Shown: positions 1 to 8,251 of the stretch, piece by piece | How positions within the stretch are numbered: position 1 is the first letter of the stretch | How the letters are laid out: each line of letters begins with the position of its first letter | DNA from: Mycobacterium scrofulaceum | GTDB taxonomy: Bacteria > Actinomycetota > Actinomycetes > Mycobacteriales > Mycobacteriaceae | NCBI RefSeq assembly: GCF_001667885.1 | Contig: NZ_LZJW01000180.1 | Span: forward strand, 1-32,782 | DNA: 32,782 nucleotides | Reading direction: 5' to 3' | Notes under the pieces: generated by a model | Database searches by the model: none | Told to the model about the DNA's origin: nothing | The model's input: the letters and a program-made list of their open reading frames with translations, nothing else | Position numbers and translations under genes: made by a program

Positions 1-78
1 ACAATCAACGACGCCACTCAGCCATTGGAGGTAAACCCCCGATCAGCCGACTGTCACCAACCTGACTGCCGAGTACAG

Positions 79-1248
79 CTAGCGCTCGGTTTCCGAGTTC
101 CGGTCGGGCGGTAGCGGGCCCTGCAGGGCGGTCTCGGTCGGATCGTCGGCGGCCGCGTCGGGCGGCGCCGCGGGCGCCGGATTCGGCGCCGCGTCCTCGT
201 CGTCGGGCACCGCGACGTTCTCGGTGCGGAACACGAAGAAGAACACCACCCAGCCGATGGCGGAGATGAGCAGCCAGCTGATCAGCCGGTAGATCAGCAT
301 GGCCGAGATCGCGTTGGGCAGCGACATGCCGCTGGACACCAGCCCGGGCACCAAGACGGCCTCCACGACCAGCAGCCCGCCCGGCATCAGCGGGATGGTG
401 CCGACGGCGCGCGCGGCGGCGTAGGCCACCGTTAACCCGGCCACCGAGGCGTGATCGCCCGCGGCGTAGGCCGCGAACCCCAGGCAGGCCACGTCGGCGA
501 CCCAGTTGAACATCGACCAGCCGAACGCCACCCCCATGTCGCGGCGGCCCAGGCTCACCGATTCCAGCTGCATCAGCGTCTCGCGCCACTTGGCCAGGCC
601 GGTGTCGGCGGGCCGGCCGCGCACGGAGTTGACCCACGACAACACCCGGCAGCCGATCCCGTCGATCAGCTCCGGCCGCGACGCGACCGCCTGGGCGAGC
701 AGCAACAACGTCACGAAGCCGCCGAGGGTGAACAGCAACGAGAACGGGTTGTTCTTCGCGCCGAGGAAGAAGGCCCCGCCCAGCCCCAGCAGCGCCAGAC
801 CCACGGCCTGCAGGACGCCCGCCATCACCAGCTGCCACGACGCCACCACCGTCGAGGCGCCCCAAATCCGTTGCTGCCGAAGCAAAAAGGTCGCCGACAA
901 CACCGGACCGCCGGGCAGCGTGGTGCTCAGCGAGTTGGCGGCGTAGACGGCGGCCTCCGACCGCAACTGCTTGACGTGCACGCCGGCCGAGCGCAGCAGC
1001 GTCCGCTGGATCTGCGCGAAGCTGTGCATCGACGCGGCCGACGCCGCCACCGACGCCAGCAACCACCACCAGTTCGCCTCGTACAGGCTCATCCACGCCT
1101 TCGCGAGCTGATGCCAGCCGAGGGCGACCTCCACCGCAAGCACGATCGCGACGATCCCGAGGATCAGCCAGCGCACCCACCAGTACTTCCCGCGCGGGGC
1201 CTCTTCGCGCGGGAAGTCGAGATTGCGGGCGGGTGCGTCGTGCGACAC
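79..1248 (-). CDS. Rv0204c-type integral membrane protein (LPG synthase TM-region / YbhN-like family)
   Basis: A 389-residue multi-spanning inner-membrane protein. Hydrophobic segments begin near residue 27 and recur to about residue 340, which suits 7-8 helices. The overall pattern, with an SxxPGGP segment near residue 113 and a PLMPGGLLVVE segment near 290, resembles the membrane half of lysylphosphatidylglycerol synthases and the YbhN/UPF0104 family. The last 45 residues are a cytoplasm-like tail rich in Asp, Ala and Pro. The start is GTG at 1248, with a TACCCT hexamer 7 nt upstream and no Shine-Dalgarno, so a leaderless mRNA is likely. The gene diverges from the AI-2E family gene. In gene order and length it matches M. 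tuberculosis Rv0204c. The transported lipid, if any, is unknown; flippase-like activity is only a family inference. Confidence 0.85.
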   Translation of the reverse strand: MSHDAPARNLDFPREEAPRGKYWWVRWLILGIVAIVLAVEVALGWHQLAKAWMSLYEANWWWLLASVAASAASMHSFAQIQRTLLRSAGVHVKQLRSEAAVYAANSLSTTLPGGPVLSATFLLRQQRIWGASTVVASWQLVMAGVLQAVGLALLGLGGAFFLGAKNNPFSLLFTLGGFVTLLLLAQAVASRPELIDGIGCRVLSWVNSVRGRPADTGLAKWRETLMQLESVSLGRRDMGVAFGWSMFNWVADVACLGFAAYAAGDHASVAGLTVAYAAARAVGTIPLMPGGLLVVEAVLVPGLVSSGMSLPNAISAMLIYRLISWLLISAIGWVVFFFVFRTENVAVPDDEDAAPNPAPAAPPDAAADDPTETALQGPLPPDRNSETER

Positions 1249-1393
1249 GTGATTTAGGGTAACGGTGCAGGTGGCGCGGGGATCGCCGCGCGGCGCCGAC
1301 CGTGTCGCCGTCGTAACCGGATCGTGCCGACGCAGCCGCGCACGCCCGCCGCGCGGACGTTTGGCGGTGCCCCGCGCCGGATAGGCTCACCCC
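1249..1393. promoter_or_regulatory. divergent leaderless promoter pair
   Basis: This 145-bp gap serves two divergent genes. On the plus strand TAGGCT (1382-1387) is followed by six bases and then the ATG at 1394. On the minus strand TACCCT (plus-strand AGGGTA, 1256-1261) lies seven bases before the GTG at 1248. Neither start has a Shine-Dalgarno. Both fit mycobacterial -10 hexamers with transcription starting at the first base of the start codon. A TTGGCG at 1361-1366 is a weak -35 candidate for the rightward gene. Confidence 0.6.
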
Positions 1394-2542
1394 ATGCCGG
1401 CAAACCCCGACGACGCTTCGGTCGAACCCATTGTCCGCAAGACCGCAGCCTGGGCCTGGCGTTTGCTGGTCATCCTTGCCGCGCTGATCGCGCTGCTGTG
1501 GGTGGTGAAGAAGCTCGAGGTGATCGTCGTCCCCGTACTGGTGGCGCTGCTGCTCAGCGCGCTGCTGTTGCCGGTCGTCGACTGGCTCGACCGTCGCGGC
1601 CTGCCGCGGGGCGGGGCGGTGGCCCTGGTGTTGCTCGGTGGCTTCTCCATCCTGGGCGGCATCTTGGCGTTCGTCGTCAACCAGTTCATCGACGGTCTGC
1701 CGGGCCTGACCGAACAGGTGACCCGCAGCATCGAGTCGACGCGGCGCTGGCTGATCAACGGGCCGGCGCATCTGCGCCGCGAACAGATCGACAACGCGGG
1801 CAACGCCGCGATCGAGGCGCTGCGCAACAATCAGACCAAGCTGGAAAGCGGCGCCCTGTCCACCGCGGCGACGATCACCGAACTCGTCACGGCGGCGGTG
1901 CTGGTGCTGTTCACGCTGATCTTCTTCCTCTACGGCGGCCGCAACATCTGGGCGTACGTGTCCAAGATCTTCCCGGCCGACGTCCGGGACCGGGTGGGCG
2001 AGGCGGGCCGGGCCGGCTACGGCTCGCTGACCGCATATGTGCGGGCCACCTTCCTGGTGGCGCTCACCGACGCGGCCGGCGTCGGTACCGGCCTGGCGAT
2101 CATGGGCATCCCGCTGGCGCTGCCGCTGGCCTCGCTGGTCTTCCTCGGCGCCTTCGTCCCGCTGATCGGTGCGCTGGTCTCGGGCCTGCTGGCGGTGGTG
2201 GTCGCCCTGCTCGCCAAAGGGATTGTGTACGCGCTGATCACGCTCGGTCTGCTGATCGCGGTGAACCAGCTGGAGGCGCACGTGCTGCAACCGCTGGTGA
2301 TGGGCCGCGCGGTCTCGATCCACCCGCTCGCGGTGGTGCTCGCCATCGCCGCCGGCGGCGTGCTCGGCGGGATCGTCGGTGCGCTGCTGGCGGTCCCGAC
2401 GGTCGCGTTCCTCAACAACGCGTTCCAGGTGCTGTTCGCCAAGGATCCGGCCGCCGAGGCCGAGAAACAGACCGAGGAGGCCGACGAGGGCGGCGCGATC
2501 GTGCAGGCGGAGCCGGACGAGCCGGCGACCACGTCGGACTGA
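1394..2542 (+). CDS. AI-2E family (PerM-like) membrane transporter, Rv0205 type
   Basis: A 382-residue membrane protein of the AI-2E transporter superfamily. Two hydrophobic hairpins lie near residues 17-75. A soluble linker with a helix-rich region follows (about 100-150), then a block of helices to about residue 350. This is the usual layout of about eight helices, with the conserved FxPxIG-type segment near residues 252-258 (GAFVPLIGAL). The acidic C-terminal tail (from about 355) is hydrophilic. Family members include quorum-signal exporters and ion antiporters, and the substrate here is unknown. The ATG at 1394 is six bases from a TAGGCT -10, so the mRNA is probably leaderless. Its stop is 3 bp from the convergent mmpL3 stop. 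Length and context match Rv0205. Confidence 0.88.
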   Translation: MPANPDDASVEPIVRKTAAWAWRLLVILAALIALLWVVKKLEVIVVPVLVALLLSALLLPVVDWLDRRGLPRGGAVALVLLGGFSILGGILAFVVNQFIDGLPGLTEQVTRSIESTRRWLINGPAHLRREQIDNAGNAAIEALRNNQTKLESGALSTAATITELVTAAVLVLFTLIFFLYGGRNIWAYVSKIFPADVRDRVGEAGRAGYGSLTAYVRATFLVALTDAAGVGTGLAIMGIPLALPLASLVFLGAFVPLIGALVSGLLAVVVALLAKGIVYALITLGLLIAVNQLEAHVLQPLVMGRAVSIHPLAVVLAIAAGGVLGGIVGALLAVPTVAFLNNAFQVLFAKDPAAEAEKQTEEADEGGAIVQAEPDEPATTSD

Positions 2543-2545
2543 GGC

Positions 2546-5428
2546 CTACAGCCGGCCCTCGCGGCGCAGCAGGTCCTGCGCGGACAGGCCGCCGCCGGAA
2601 CGCCGGCGCTGGCGCGCGTCACCGTTGTCGCCCCGGGTGTTCATCTTTTCCGTTGCCGCGTCGGAGTCGTTGCCCTCGGGCCGCGGGAAGGCGGTCGTGG
2701 GTTCGGCCGCGTCGTCGGCAGTGTCGTCAGAACGGTTGGCGGGCACCGGAATTGCGCGCGTCTGGCCGCTGGACGGTGGCGGCGGCGGGGCAGCGGGTCG
2801 CGGCGGCGCCGGCGGCGCGGGATTGGCGGGACGCTCATGGGCCCCGGCGGAGTTCGGCACGGACAGCCGCGTCGTCTGAGCCTCCGTCGGCTGACCCGTC
2901 CGAGCCTGCATGCGGGAGGTGTTGGCGGCGTCAGCCGGGGGCGCCGCGGGGCGCGTCCCCGCGCCCGCGGGCACTTCCGCCGCGGGTTCGGGCGGACCCG
3001 GCCGGGTCGCCCGCGACGGCTCGAGCGCCGCGGGGTGGGTGGGGTCGTGCGGCGGGCGCGGCCCGGCGGCGACCAGGCTGGCCGCCACCGGGGGCCGCGC
3101 GGGCCGCCCGTTGAGGGTCGGCCGCTTGCGCTCGTCGGGCAGGTCGATCTCGCCGAGCCCGATCTTGTTCTGCAGCCGCCTGGCCCAGCGCGGCGCCCAC
3201 CAGCAGTCGTCGCCGAGCAGTTTCATCACCGACGGCACCAGGAACATCCGGACCACGGTCGCGTCCAGCAACAGCGCCGCCATCAGGCCGAACGCCAGGT
3301 ATTTCATCAGCACCAGGTCGGAGAACACGAAGGAACCGGCGACCACGGCCAAGACCAGCGCGGCGGCCGTGATCAGGCGCCCGGTCGTCGCGGTGCCGAT
3401 CCGGATGGCCTCGGCGGTCGACATGCCGCGTTCGCGCGCCTCGACCATGCGGGACACCAGGAACACCTCGTAGTCGGTGGCCAGACCGAAGCCCACGGCG
3501 ACGACGAGCGCGATCACCACCACCATCAGCGGGGTCGGCGTGAAATTCAGCCAATGCGACAGGTGCCCGTCGACGAAGATCCACGTCAGGATGCCCATCG
3601 TGGACCCGAGCGTCAGCGCGCTCATCACCGCGGCCTTGACCGGCAACACCACCGACCCGAACGCCAAGAACATCAACAGCATGGTCGCGCCCAGCAGCAG
3701 CACGAGCATCAGCGGCGCCTTGTCGAACAGGCTGTGGATGCTGTCCTGCTCCAGGGCCGGTGTGCCGCCGACATAGAGGTTGAGCCCCTTCGGGGGGTTC
3801 ACGGCCCGCAGTTCGGCGATCTTCTTGGCGGCATCGTTCTTGTTGACCAGGCCGTTCTGGATCACCCGCACCGAATCGTCCTTGGGCACGGTCGTCCCGT
3901 TCGGGCCGCTGACGCACGGGTTGCCGGCGATGGCCGGGCACGGCCGCTCCTGCCACTGCTTGTCGGTGAAGCCGCCGATCGAAGAGATCCGGTTGCGGAT
4001 GTCGGCCACCTGCTGGTCGGTGACCCTGCTGCCGTTGGTGCTCTGGATCACCACCGTCAACTGTTCGGTCCGGTAGCCGGGGAATTGCTTGTCGAAGTGC
4101 TCCTGGGCCAGGCGCACCGAATTGTTTGGCGGCAAATACTTTTCGCTCATGCCGCCGAACGACAGGTTGCCCAGCGGGATGACGAGCAGGATCATGCCGA
4201 CCGCGATCGGGATGGCGAACGCCAGCGGTCGCTTCATCACCCAGTTGACCAGCTTGCCCCAGAAGCCGGCCTCGACCTCTTCGCGGGTCTTGGTCTTCTG
4301 CAGCCGGTCCGCGAGCCAGTTCAGGTAGGCGCGCGACCACTTCCAGTTCCGCAGGAACGGCACCCGGAACGCGGTCCGCACGCCCAGCGCGTCGACGTGC
4401 CGGCCGAGGATGCCCAGGCAGGCCGGCAGGAACGTGATCGACAGCAGCGCGGCGAGCCCCACCGCGGCGAAGATGGCATAGGTCAGCGAATGCACGAAGC
4501 CCTGCGGCAACACCAGCAGGCTGGCGCTGGACGCGATGATCAGCACCGCGGAGAACGTCACCGTGCGTCCGGCCGTCATCACGGTTCTTCGCACCGCGGC
4601 CTCGGTGTCGTAGCCTTCGGCGATCTCCTCCCGGAACCGGCTCACCACGAACAGGCCGTAGTCGATCGCGATACCCAGGCCGATCAGGGACACCACCGGC
4701 TGGGCGAAGAAGTGCACCGGCCCGAACACGGCGACCAGGCGCAGGATGCCGAGCGAGCCGGCGATGCTCAGGCCGCCCACGATGGCCGGCAGGCCGGCGG
4801 CGACGGCGCCCCCGAACACCAGGAACAATACGACGGCCACCAGCGGCACCGCGAGGACCTCCATGCGCCGCTGGTCGGTCGCGATGGTGCCGGTCAGGGC
4901 GTTGGCGATCGGCTCCAGGCCGGCCAGCTCCACCGCGCCGTCGTTGAGCTTCTGCAGACCCGGCGCGATGGCCTTGTAGTTGTTGAGGATCGTGTCGTCG
5001 TCGTCGCCCTTGAGCGGTATGGACACGAAGGTGTGCTTGCGGTCCTCGCTGACCATGCCCTTGATCAGGGGGTTGGTGCTGTCGGGCGCGGCCAGCCAGC
5101 CGGCCCAGCCGACGACCTGGTCGGGATGGTCGGTCTTGAACTTGTTCAGCTCGGCAACGACCTTGTCCCGCCACGCCGCGTCGTTGACGGTCTGCCCGTT
5201 GGGGGCGGTGAAGGTGGCCACCACGTGGCTGGTCCGGTCCCGGCCGTAGGTCTTGTCGCCCAGCACCGAGGCCTTCACCGATTGGCTGCCCTCGTCGTAG
5301 AAGCCACTCTGTGTGACATGCTTGCCCAGGCTCATCCCGAAGACGCCACCCAGCAGGCACAGAGCTACCGTGACCCCGATCACGATGTACCGGTAGCGGT
5401 ACACAGTTCGACCCCACCAGGCGAACAC
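2546..5428 (-). CDS. mmpL3: MmpL3, trehalose monomycolate exporter (RND family)
   Basis: A 960-residue RND transporter that moves trehalose monomycolate across the inner membrane for mycolic-acid envelope assembly; it is essential in M. tuberculosis and a target of SQ109-class inhibitors. Helix 1 is near residues 14-33, a periplasmic loop follows to about 185, then helices 2-6, a second periplasmic loop (about 420-550), helices 7-12 and a cytoplasmic tail rich in Pro, Ala and Arg from about 760 to the end. Both proton-relay Asp-Tyr pairs are visible: D256-Y257 (AIDYGLF) and D652-Y653 (ATDYEVF). The start is GTG at 5428 with AAGGAG (plus-strand CTCCTT, 5434-5439) 5 nt upstream. It is last in a leftward unit after trmB and the NYN-domain gene, 61 bp after the latter. 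The length is close to the 944 residues I recall for M. tuberculosis. Confidence 0.97.
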   Translation of the reverse strand: MFAWWGRTVYRYRYIVIGVTVALCLLGGVFGMSLGKHVTQSGFYDEGSQSVKASVLGDKTYGRDRTSHVVATFTAPNGQTVNDAAWRDKVVAELNKFKTDHPDQVVGWAGWLAAPDSTNPLIKGMVSEDRKHTFVSIPLKGDDDDTILNNYKAIAPGLQKLNDGAVELAGLEPIANALTGTIATDQRRMEVLAVPLVAVVLFLVFGGAVAAGLPAIVGGLSIAGSLGILRLVAVFGPVHFFAQPVVSLIGLGIAIDYGLFVVSRFREEIAEGYDTEAAVRRTVMTAGRTVTFSAVLIIASSASLLVLPQGFVHSLTYAIFAAVGLAALLSITFLPACLGILGRHVDALGVRTAFRVPFLRNWKWSRAYLNWLADRLQKTKTREEVEAGFWGKLVNWVMKRPLAFAIPIAVGMILLVIPLGNLSFGGMSEKYLPPNNSVRLAQEHFDKQFPGYRTEQLTVVIQSTNGSRVTDQQVADIRNRISSIGGFTDKQWQERPCPAIAGNPCVSGPNGTTVPKDDSVRVIQNGLVNKNDAAKKIAELRAVNPPKGLNLYVGGTPALEQDSIHSLFDKAPLMLVLLLGATMLLMFLAFGSVVLPVKAAVMSALTLGSTMGILTWIFVDGHLSHWLNFTPTPLMVVVIALVVAVGFGLATDYEVFLVSRMVEARERGMSTAEAIRIGTATTGRLITAAALVLAVVAGSFVFSDLVLMKYLAFGLMAALLLDATVVRMFLVPSVMKLLGDDCWWAPRWARRLQNKIGLGEIDLPDERKRPTLNGRPARPPVAASLVAAGPRPPHDPTHPAALEPSRATRPGPPEPAAEVPAGAGTRPAAPPADAANTSRMQARTGQPTEAQTTRLSVPNSAGAHERPANPAPPAPPRPAAPPPPPSSGQTRAIPVPANRSDDTADDAAEPTTAFPRPEGNDSDAATEKMNTRGDNGDARQRRRSGGGLSAQDLLRREGRL

Positions 5429-5489
5429 GCAAGCTCCTTACTGGATCGTTGACGACCCGCGTGGTGTCATTCGGTTTTCCAAGCCAGTG

Positions 5490-6203
5490 TCACACACGCG
5501 CGGTCAACAGAGCGGACAGCGGCCGGAACGGCTGCAGCCATGCTCCCTGGTCAGGCAGCGAATCTAGGCCGATTCGCGGCAACGGCTCCCGGAACACACC
5601 GTTGATGTCTTCCAGGTCGACAAAGTCCAAGGTATCCGACGCTAGCGCCCAACTCGCGTGTTCGCGAAATCCGATGACCTGGACGGCGACTCCGCTGCGT
5701 GCTATTTCCTCCAGCGGTTGACGAAACGCCTGCCCGTCGGCCGAAGCCACCACCAGGGCCGCCAGCCCCTGGCTGCGCCGCAGCTCGATGTGGGCGAGCA
5801 TGTCACGATCGACGTCGCTGTCCTCGTCGATCTTCGGTTTGGCGAACACCGCGAACCCCACGTTGCGCAGCGCATCCACCCAGGGGCGGACGACTTCGGC
5901 GCTGCCCGGCGCGATGTTGGTGAAGACGGTGGCCTCGGGTTCGACCACGACGCCCGGGCGGCTCGCGCTGACCTCGGCCGTGCGCGCCAGCAGCCAGCGC
6001 CCCAGGGCGTCGAACCGCGGCCGTTCCAGGGCGGTCGGCCGCCGGCCCAGGATCGAGCCGAGCCCCATGTCGAGGTTGGGGGCGTCCCACACCAGCAACA
6101 CGCGGCCGCCCGGCGGTGTGAAGCTCCCGAGCGACGCGTCGTCGGACAACACCGCCACGGGCTCAACCGCCGCGGTCTGTTCTTCCGCCAGGCTCATGGT
6201 CAT
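5490..6203 (-). CDS. NYN-domain (PIN-like) protein, Rv0207c type
   Basis: A 237-residue soluble protein. After a roughly 30-residue variable N-terminus, the chain reads VLLVWDAPNLDMG (36-48), which is the first strand and acidic/Asn motif of NYN/LabA-like PIN nucleases. A middle acidic cluster (DEDSDVDRDM) and a late SADGQAF segment supply the other acidic positions of the fold. Metal-dependent RNase activity is a family expectation and is not shown here. The gene starts 3 bp after the trmB stop and precedes mmpL3, so the three are probably co-transcribed, as in M. tuberculosis. The start at 6203 could instead be the in-frame ATG two codons later. The sequence does not explain why a putative nuclease sits between a tRNA methyltransferase and a mycolate exporter. 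Confidence 0.85.
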   Translation of the reverse strand: MTMSLAEEQTAAVEPVAVLSDDASLGSFTPPGGRVLLVWDAPNLDMGLGSILGRRPTALERPRFDALGRWLLARTAEVSASRPGVVVEPEATVFTNIAPGSAEVVRPWVDALRNVGFAVFAKPKIDEDSDVDRDMLAHIELRRSQGLAALVVASADGQAFRQPLEEIARSGVAVQVIGFREHASWALASDTLDFVDLEDINGVFREPLPRIGLDSLPDQGAWLQPFRPLSALLTARV

Positions 6204-6206
6204 CGC

Positions 6207-6998
6207 CTACTCGTGTCGTAGCCAGATGAATTCGGTGACGGCGCTGCCCGCCTCGTGGGCCTTCGTCTCGTACTTGGTGGTCGGCCGTTCCACCGAGATC
6301 GGGAGCCTGCTCGCGGGGTCGGCGCGGCGTAGCCGCGGTTCGGCATCACCGACGGCGCCGATGTGCTCGGCGTAGCCGGGGTGGTCCGTCGCTGCATGCA
6401 GGACACCACCAGGGAGTAACCGGTCGGCGATCAGGCCAACCGTCCCCGGCTGCAGAAACCGGCGCTTGTGGTGGCGGGCCTTCGGCCAGGGGTCGGGGAA
6501 GAAGACGCGGACCCCGGTCAGCGAGCGCGGCGGGATCAGCCGCTGCAGCACGTCGACGCCGTTGCCGCGGATCATGCGGATGTTGCGGATGCCCTCGCGG
6601 TCGATCGCGCACAGCAGCTGCGCCAGCCCCCGCTTGTAGATCTCCACCGCGATCACATCTATATCGGGTTCGTCCTTGGCCATCGCCAGTGTCGAGGTGC
6701 CGCTGCCGCAACCGATCTCGAGGACCAGCGGCGCCTCGCGGCCGAACCACGCGCGGGTGTCCAGCGCCGGCTCCCCGCCGCCGTCGCCCGCCCCCGGCGG
6801 GGTGCCGACGGACAGGCCCAGCTCGGGCCACAGCCGGTCCCACGTCTGGCGCTGCGCATCGGAAAGCGCGGAGCGCCGGGAGCGGAACGTCGATGCCGGG
6901 AGATAGCGCTGGTCGCGACGGGCGTCCGATTCCTCCTGCGGCGCGGCGTGACAGACTCCCACCCCGGGTTGCGCATGCATTTGTCCATGGTGGCGCAT
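6207..6998 (-). CDS. trmB: tRNA (guanine-N7-)-methyltransferase TrmB
   Basis: A 263-residue SAM-dependent enzyme that makes m7G46 in the variable loop of tRNA. Signature segments are the SAM-binding LEIGCGSGTSTLAMA near residues 94-108, VRVFFPDPWPKARHHKRR (the TrmB family motif) around 166-183, and ATDHPGYAEHI near 206. The frame is open a further 14 codons upstream to 7040. The ATG at 6998 was preferred because the protein then begins MRHHGQMHAQPGV, like the M. tuberculosis protein as I remember it, and the extension carries no family sequence. It heads the leftward trmB > NYN > mmpL3 unit and diverges from the Rv0209-type gene across about 170 bp. Confidence 0.95.
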   Translation of the reverse strand: MRHHGQMHAQPGVGVCHAAPQEESDARRDQRYLPASTFRSRRSALSDAQRQTWDRLWPELGLSVGTPPGAGDGGGEPALDTRAWFGREAPLVLEIGCGSGTSTLAMAKDEPDIDVIAVEIYKRGLAQLLCAIDREGIRNIRMIRGNGVDVLQRLIPPRSLTGVRVFFPDPWPKARHHKRRFLQPGTVGLIADRLLPGGVLHAATDHPGYAEHIGAVGDAEPRLRRADPASRLPISVERPTTKYETKAHEAGSAVTEFIWLRHE

Positions 6999-7110
6999 AA
7001 ACCAGTGATGTAGCCGCCCCTGGTCCAGATTGATACCCAACAGTTGCCTTCAGCTGGTAACAGTCAGACGGTGGCTCGCATCAAAGTGACGCAAGTGCCA
7101 CCATTCGGTG

Positions 7111-7138
7111 GGACCCGACCGGCCCCCGGGTCGGATCC
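7111..7138. repeat. stem-loop with 10-bp arms in the trmB/Rv0209 divergent region
   Basis: GGACCCGACC (7111-7120) and GGTCGGATCC (7129-7138) pair at 9 of 10 positions across an 8-nt loop. The element ends 19 bp before the first of two ATGs at 7158 and 7169. It could be an operator or an RNA hairpin in the 5' leader of the rightward gene. No T-tract follows, so it is not a classical terminator. Confidence 0.5.
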
Positions 7139-7157
7139 AGCGAACCGAACGCGAGAC

Positions 7158-7172
7158 ATGAGGGGACGATGA
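7158..7172 (+). promoter_or_regulatory. four-codon upstream ORF and 11-bp tandem duplication at the Rv0209-type start
   Basis: ATGAGGGGAC occurs twice (7158-7167 and 7169-7178), separated by one G. The first ATG opens a four-codon frame ending in TGA at 7170-7172. That stop overlaps the ATG of the downstream gene (7169-7171) as ATGA. This allows termination-reinitiation. The AGGGGA between the two ATGs is close to the second start. Confidence 0.4.
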
Positions 7173-8251
7173 GGGGACAAGGACACCAGGACTTCGTCGA
7201 CGAGCTGGCGCGATTCGCCGCCGGCCACCCCGACCCGCGCGTGACGGCGATCGCGACGCGAACCGGCGCCCCCCTGGGTGTGCTCGTTCGCGGGCGCCCC
7301 GGCGTGGGGCGCGGCACCGTCGCCCGCGCGCTGGACCGCGCCGGCGCCTCGGCGGGCATCGCGGTGACCACCGACGGCGGCCGTCGCGCCGACGTTGTCG
7401 TGCAGGTGCTCACCGAGGTGGTCAAGCCGGAAGACGTCGACGCGGTCGCCGGCGCCGGGCGCCCGGTGCTGGCGGTGCTGAACAAGGCGGACCTGGCCGG
7501 TTCCCTCTCGGGCGGGGACGGCCCGATCGCGGCGGCGCGTGCCCGCTGCGCGGGGCTGGCGGCCCTGGTGGGTGCGCCGATGGTCCCGATGAGCGGCGTG
7601 CTCGCGGTGGCCGCGCTCGACGACCTGGACGACGCGTTGTGGGCGGCGCTGCGGACGCTCGCCGCACACCCAGGAGCGGCCGACTGCCTCGACGGGTCGT
7701 TCGCCGGGTTCCTGGCGGCCGACAACCCCCTACCGGCCGACGTGCGGCTGCGCTTGCTGGACACCCTGGACCTATTCGGTATCGCGCTGGGGGTCGCCGC
7801 GGCCCGGCAGGGCCGGTCGGCCGCGCAGTTGCGGGCCCTGCTGCGCCGGACGAGCGGGATCGACGCCGTCGTGTCGCACATCTCGGTCGCCGGCGCCGAG
7901 GCGCGTTACCGGCGGGTGTGCGACGCCGTCGCGGACCTGGAAGTCCTGGCCGTCGGCCCGGGCGAGGCAGCGGAGCGGATCGGCGCGTTCCTATCCCACG
8001 ACGACACGGTGGTGGCGCGGATGGCGGCGGCCGTCGACCTGGCCGAGGCGGCGGGGCTGGACCCCGACATCGCGCAGCCCGCCGACTGGGACCGCGACCC
8101 GTCCGCGCACCTGCCACGGGCGGTGCGGTGGCAACGCTACAGCCGCGCGACCTCCAGCGACCTGCACCGCGCCTGCGGCGCCGACATCGCGCGGGGATCG
8201 ATGCGGCTGTGGTCGCGGGCCTGCGGGTCGCTGCCGGGGGACTGGCGGTGA
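7169..8251 (+). CDS. GTPase-like protein with degenerate P-loop, Rv0209 type
   Basis: A 360-residue protein of unassigned function. Residues 37-58 form a beta strand and loop resembling a Walker A (RGRPGVGRGT at 41-50), but Arg replaces the invariant Lys and a Gly is inserted before the Thr. LNKAD at 104-108 matches the G4 guanine-specificity motif (NKxD) of TRAFAC GTPases. The rest is helix-rich, with no clear membrane span. Its stop overlaps the GTG of the next gene by 4 bp (GTGA), so the pair is translationally coupled. The partner has the same G4-like motif plus two membrane helices. The arrangement recalls paired bacterial dynamin-like proteins, which is inference. Order and length fit Rv0209, which is annotated as hypothetical as far as I recall. 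Confidence 0.8.
   Translation: MRGQGHQDFVDELARFAAGHPDPRVTAIATRTGAPLGVLVRGRPGVGRGTVARALDRAGASAGIAVTTDGGRRADVVVQVLTEVVKPEDVDAVAGAGRPVLAVLNKADLAGSLSGGDGPIAAARARCAGLAALVGAPMVPMSGVLAVAALDDLDDALWAALRTLAAHPGAADCLDGSFAGFLAADNPLPADVRLRLLDTLDLFGIALGVAAARQGRSAAQLRALLRRTSGIDAVVSHISVAGAEARYRRVCDAVADLEVLAVGPGEAAERIGAFLSHDDTVVARMAAAVDLAEAAGLDPDIAQPADWDRDPSAHLPRAVRWQRYSRATSSDLHRACGADIARGSMRLWSRACGSLPGDWR

Noticed and set aside
1..78. Possible tail of a gene at the left edge
   Set aside because: A short frame ends near 61-63, but it is under 25 codons with no recognisable sequence; no feature is called.
2837..5452. An 871-codon open frame on the strand opposite mmpL3
   Set aside because: It is antisense to a clear MmpL3, rich in Arg, His, Gln and Gly, and has no family signature. 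Long antisense frames are expected at this GC content.
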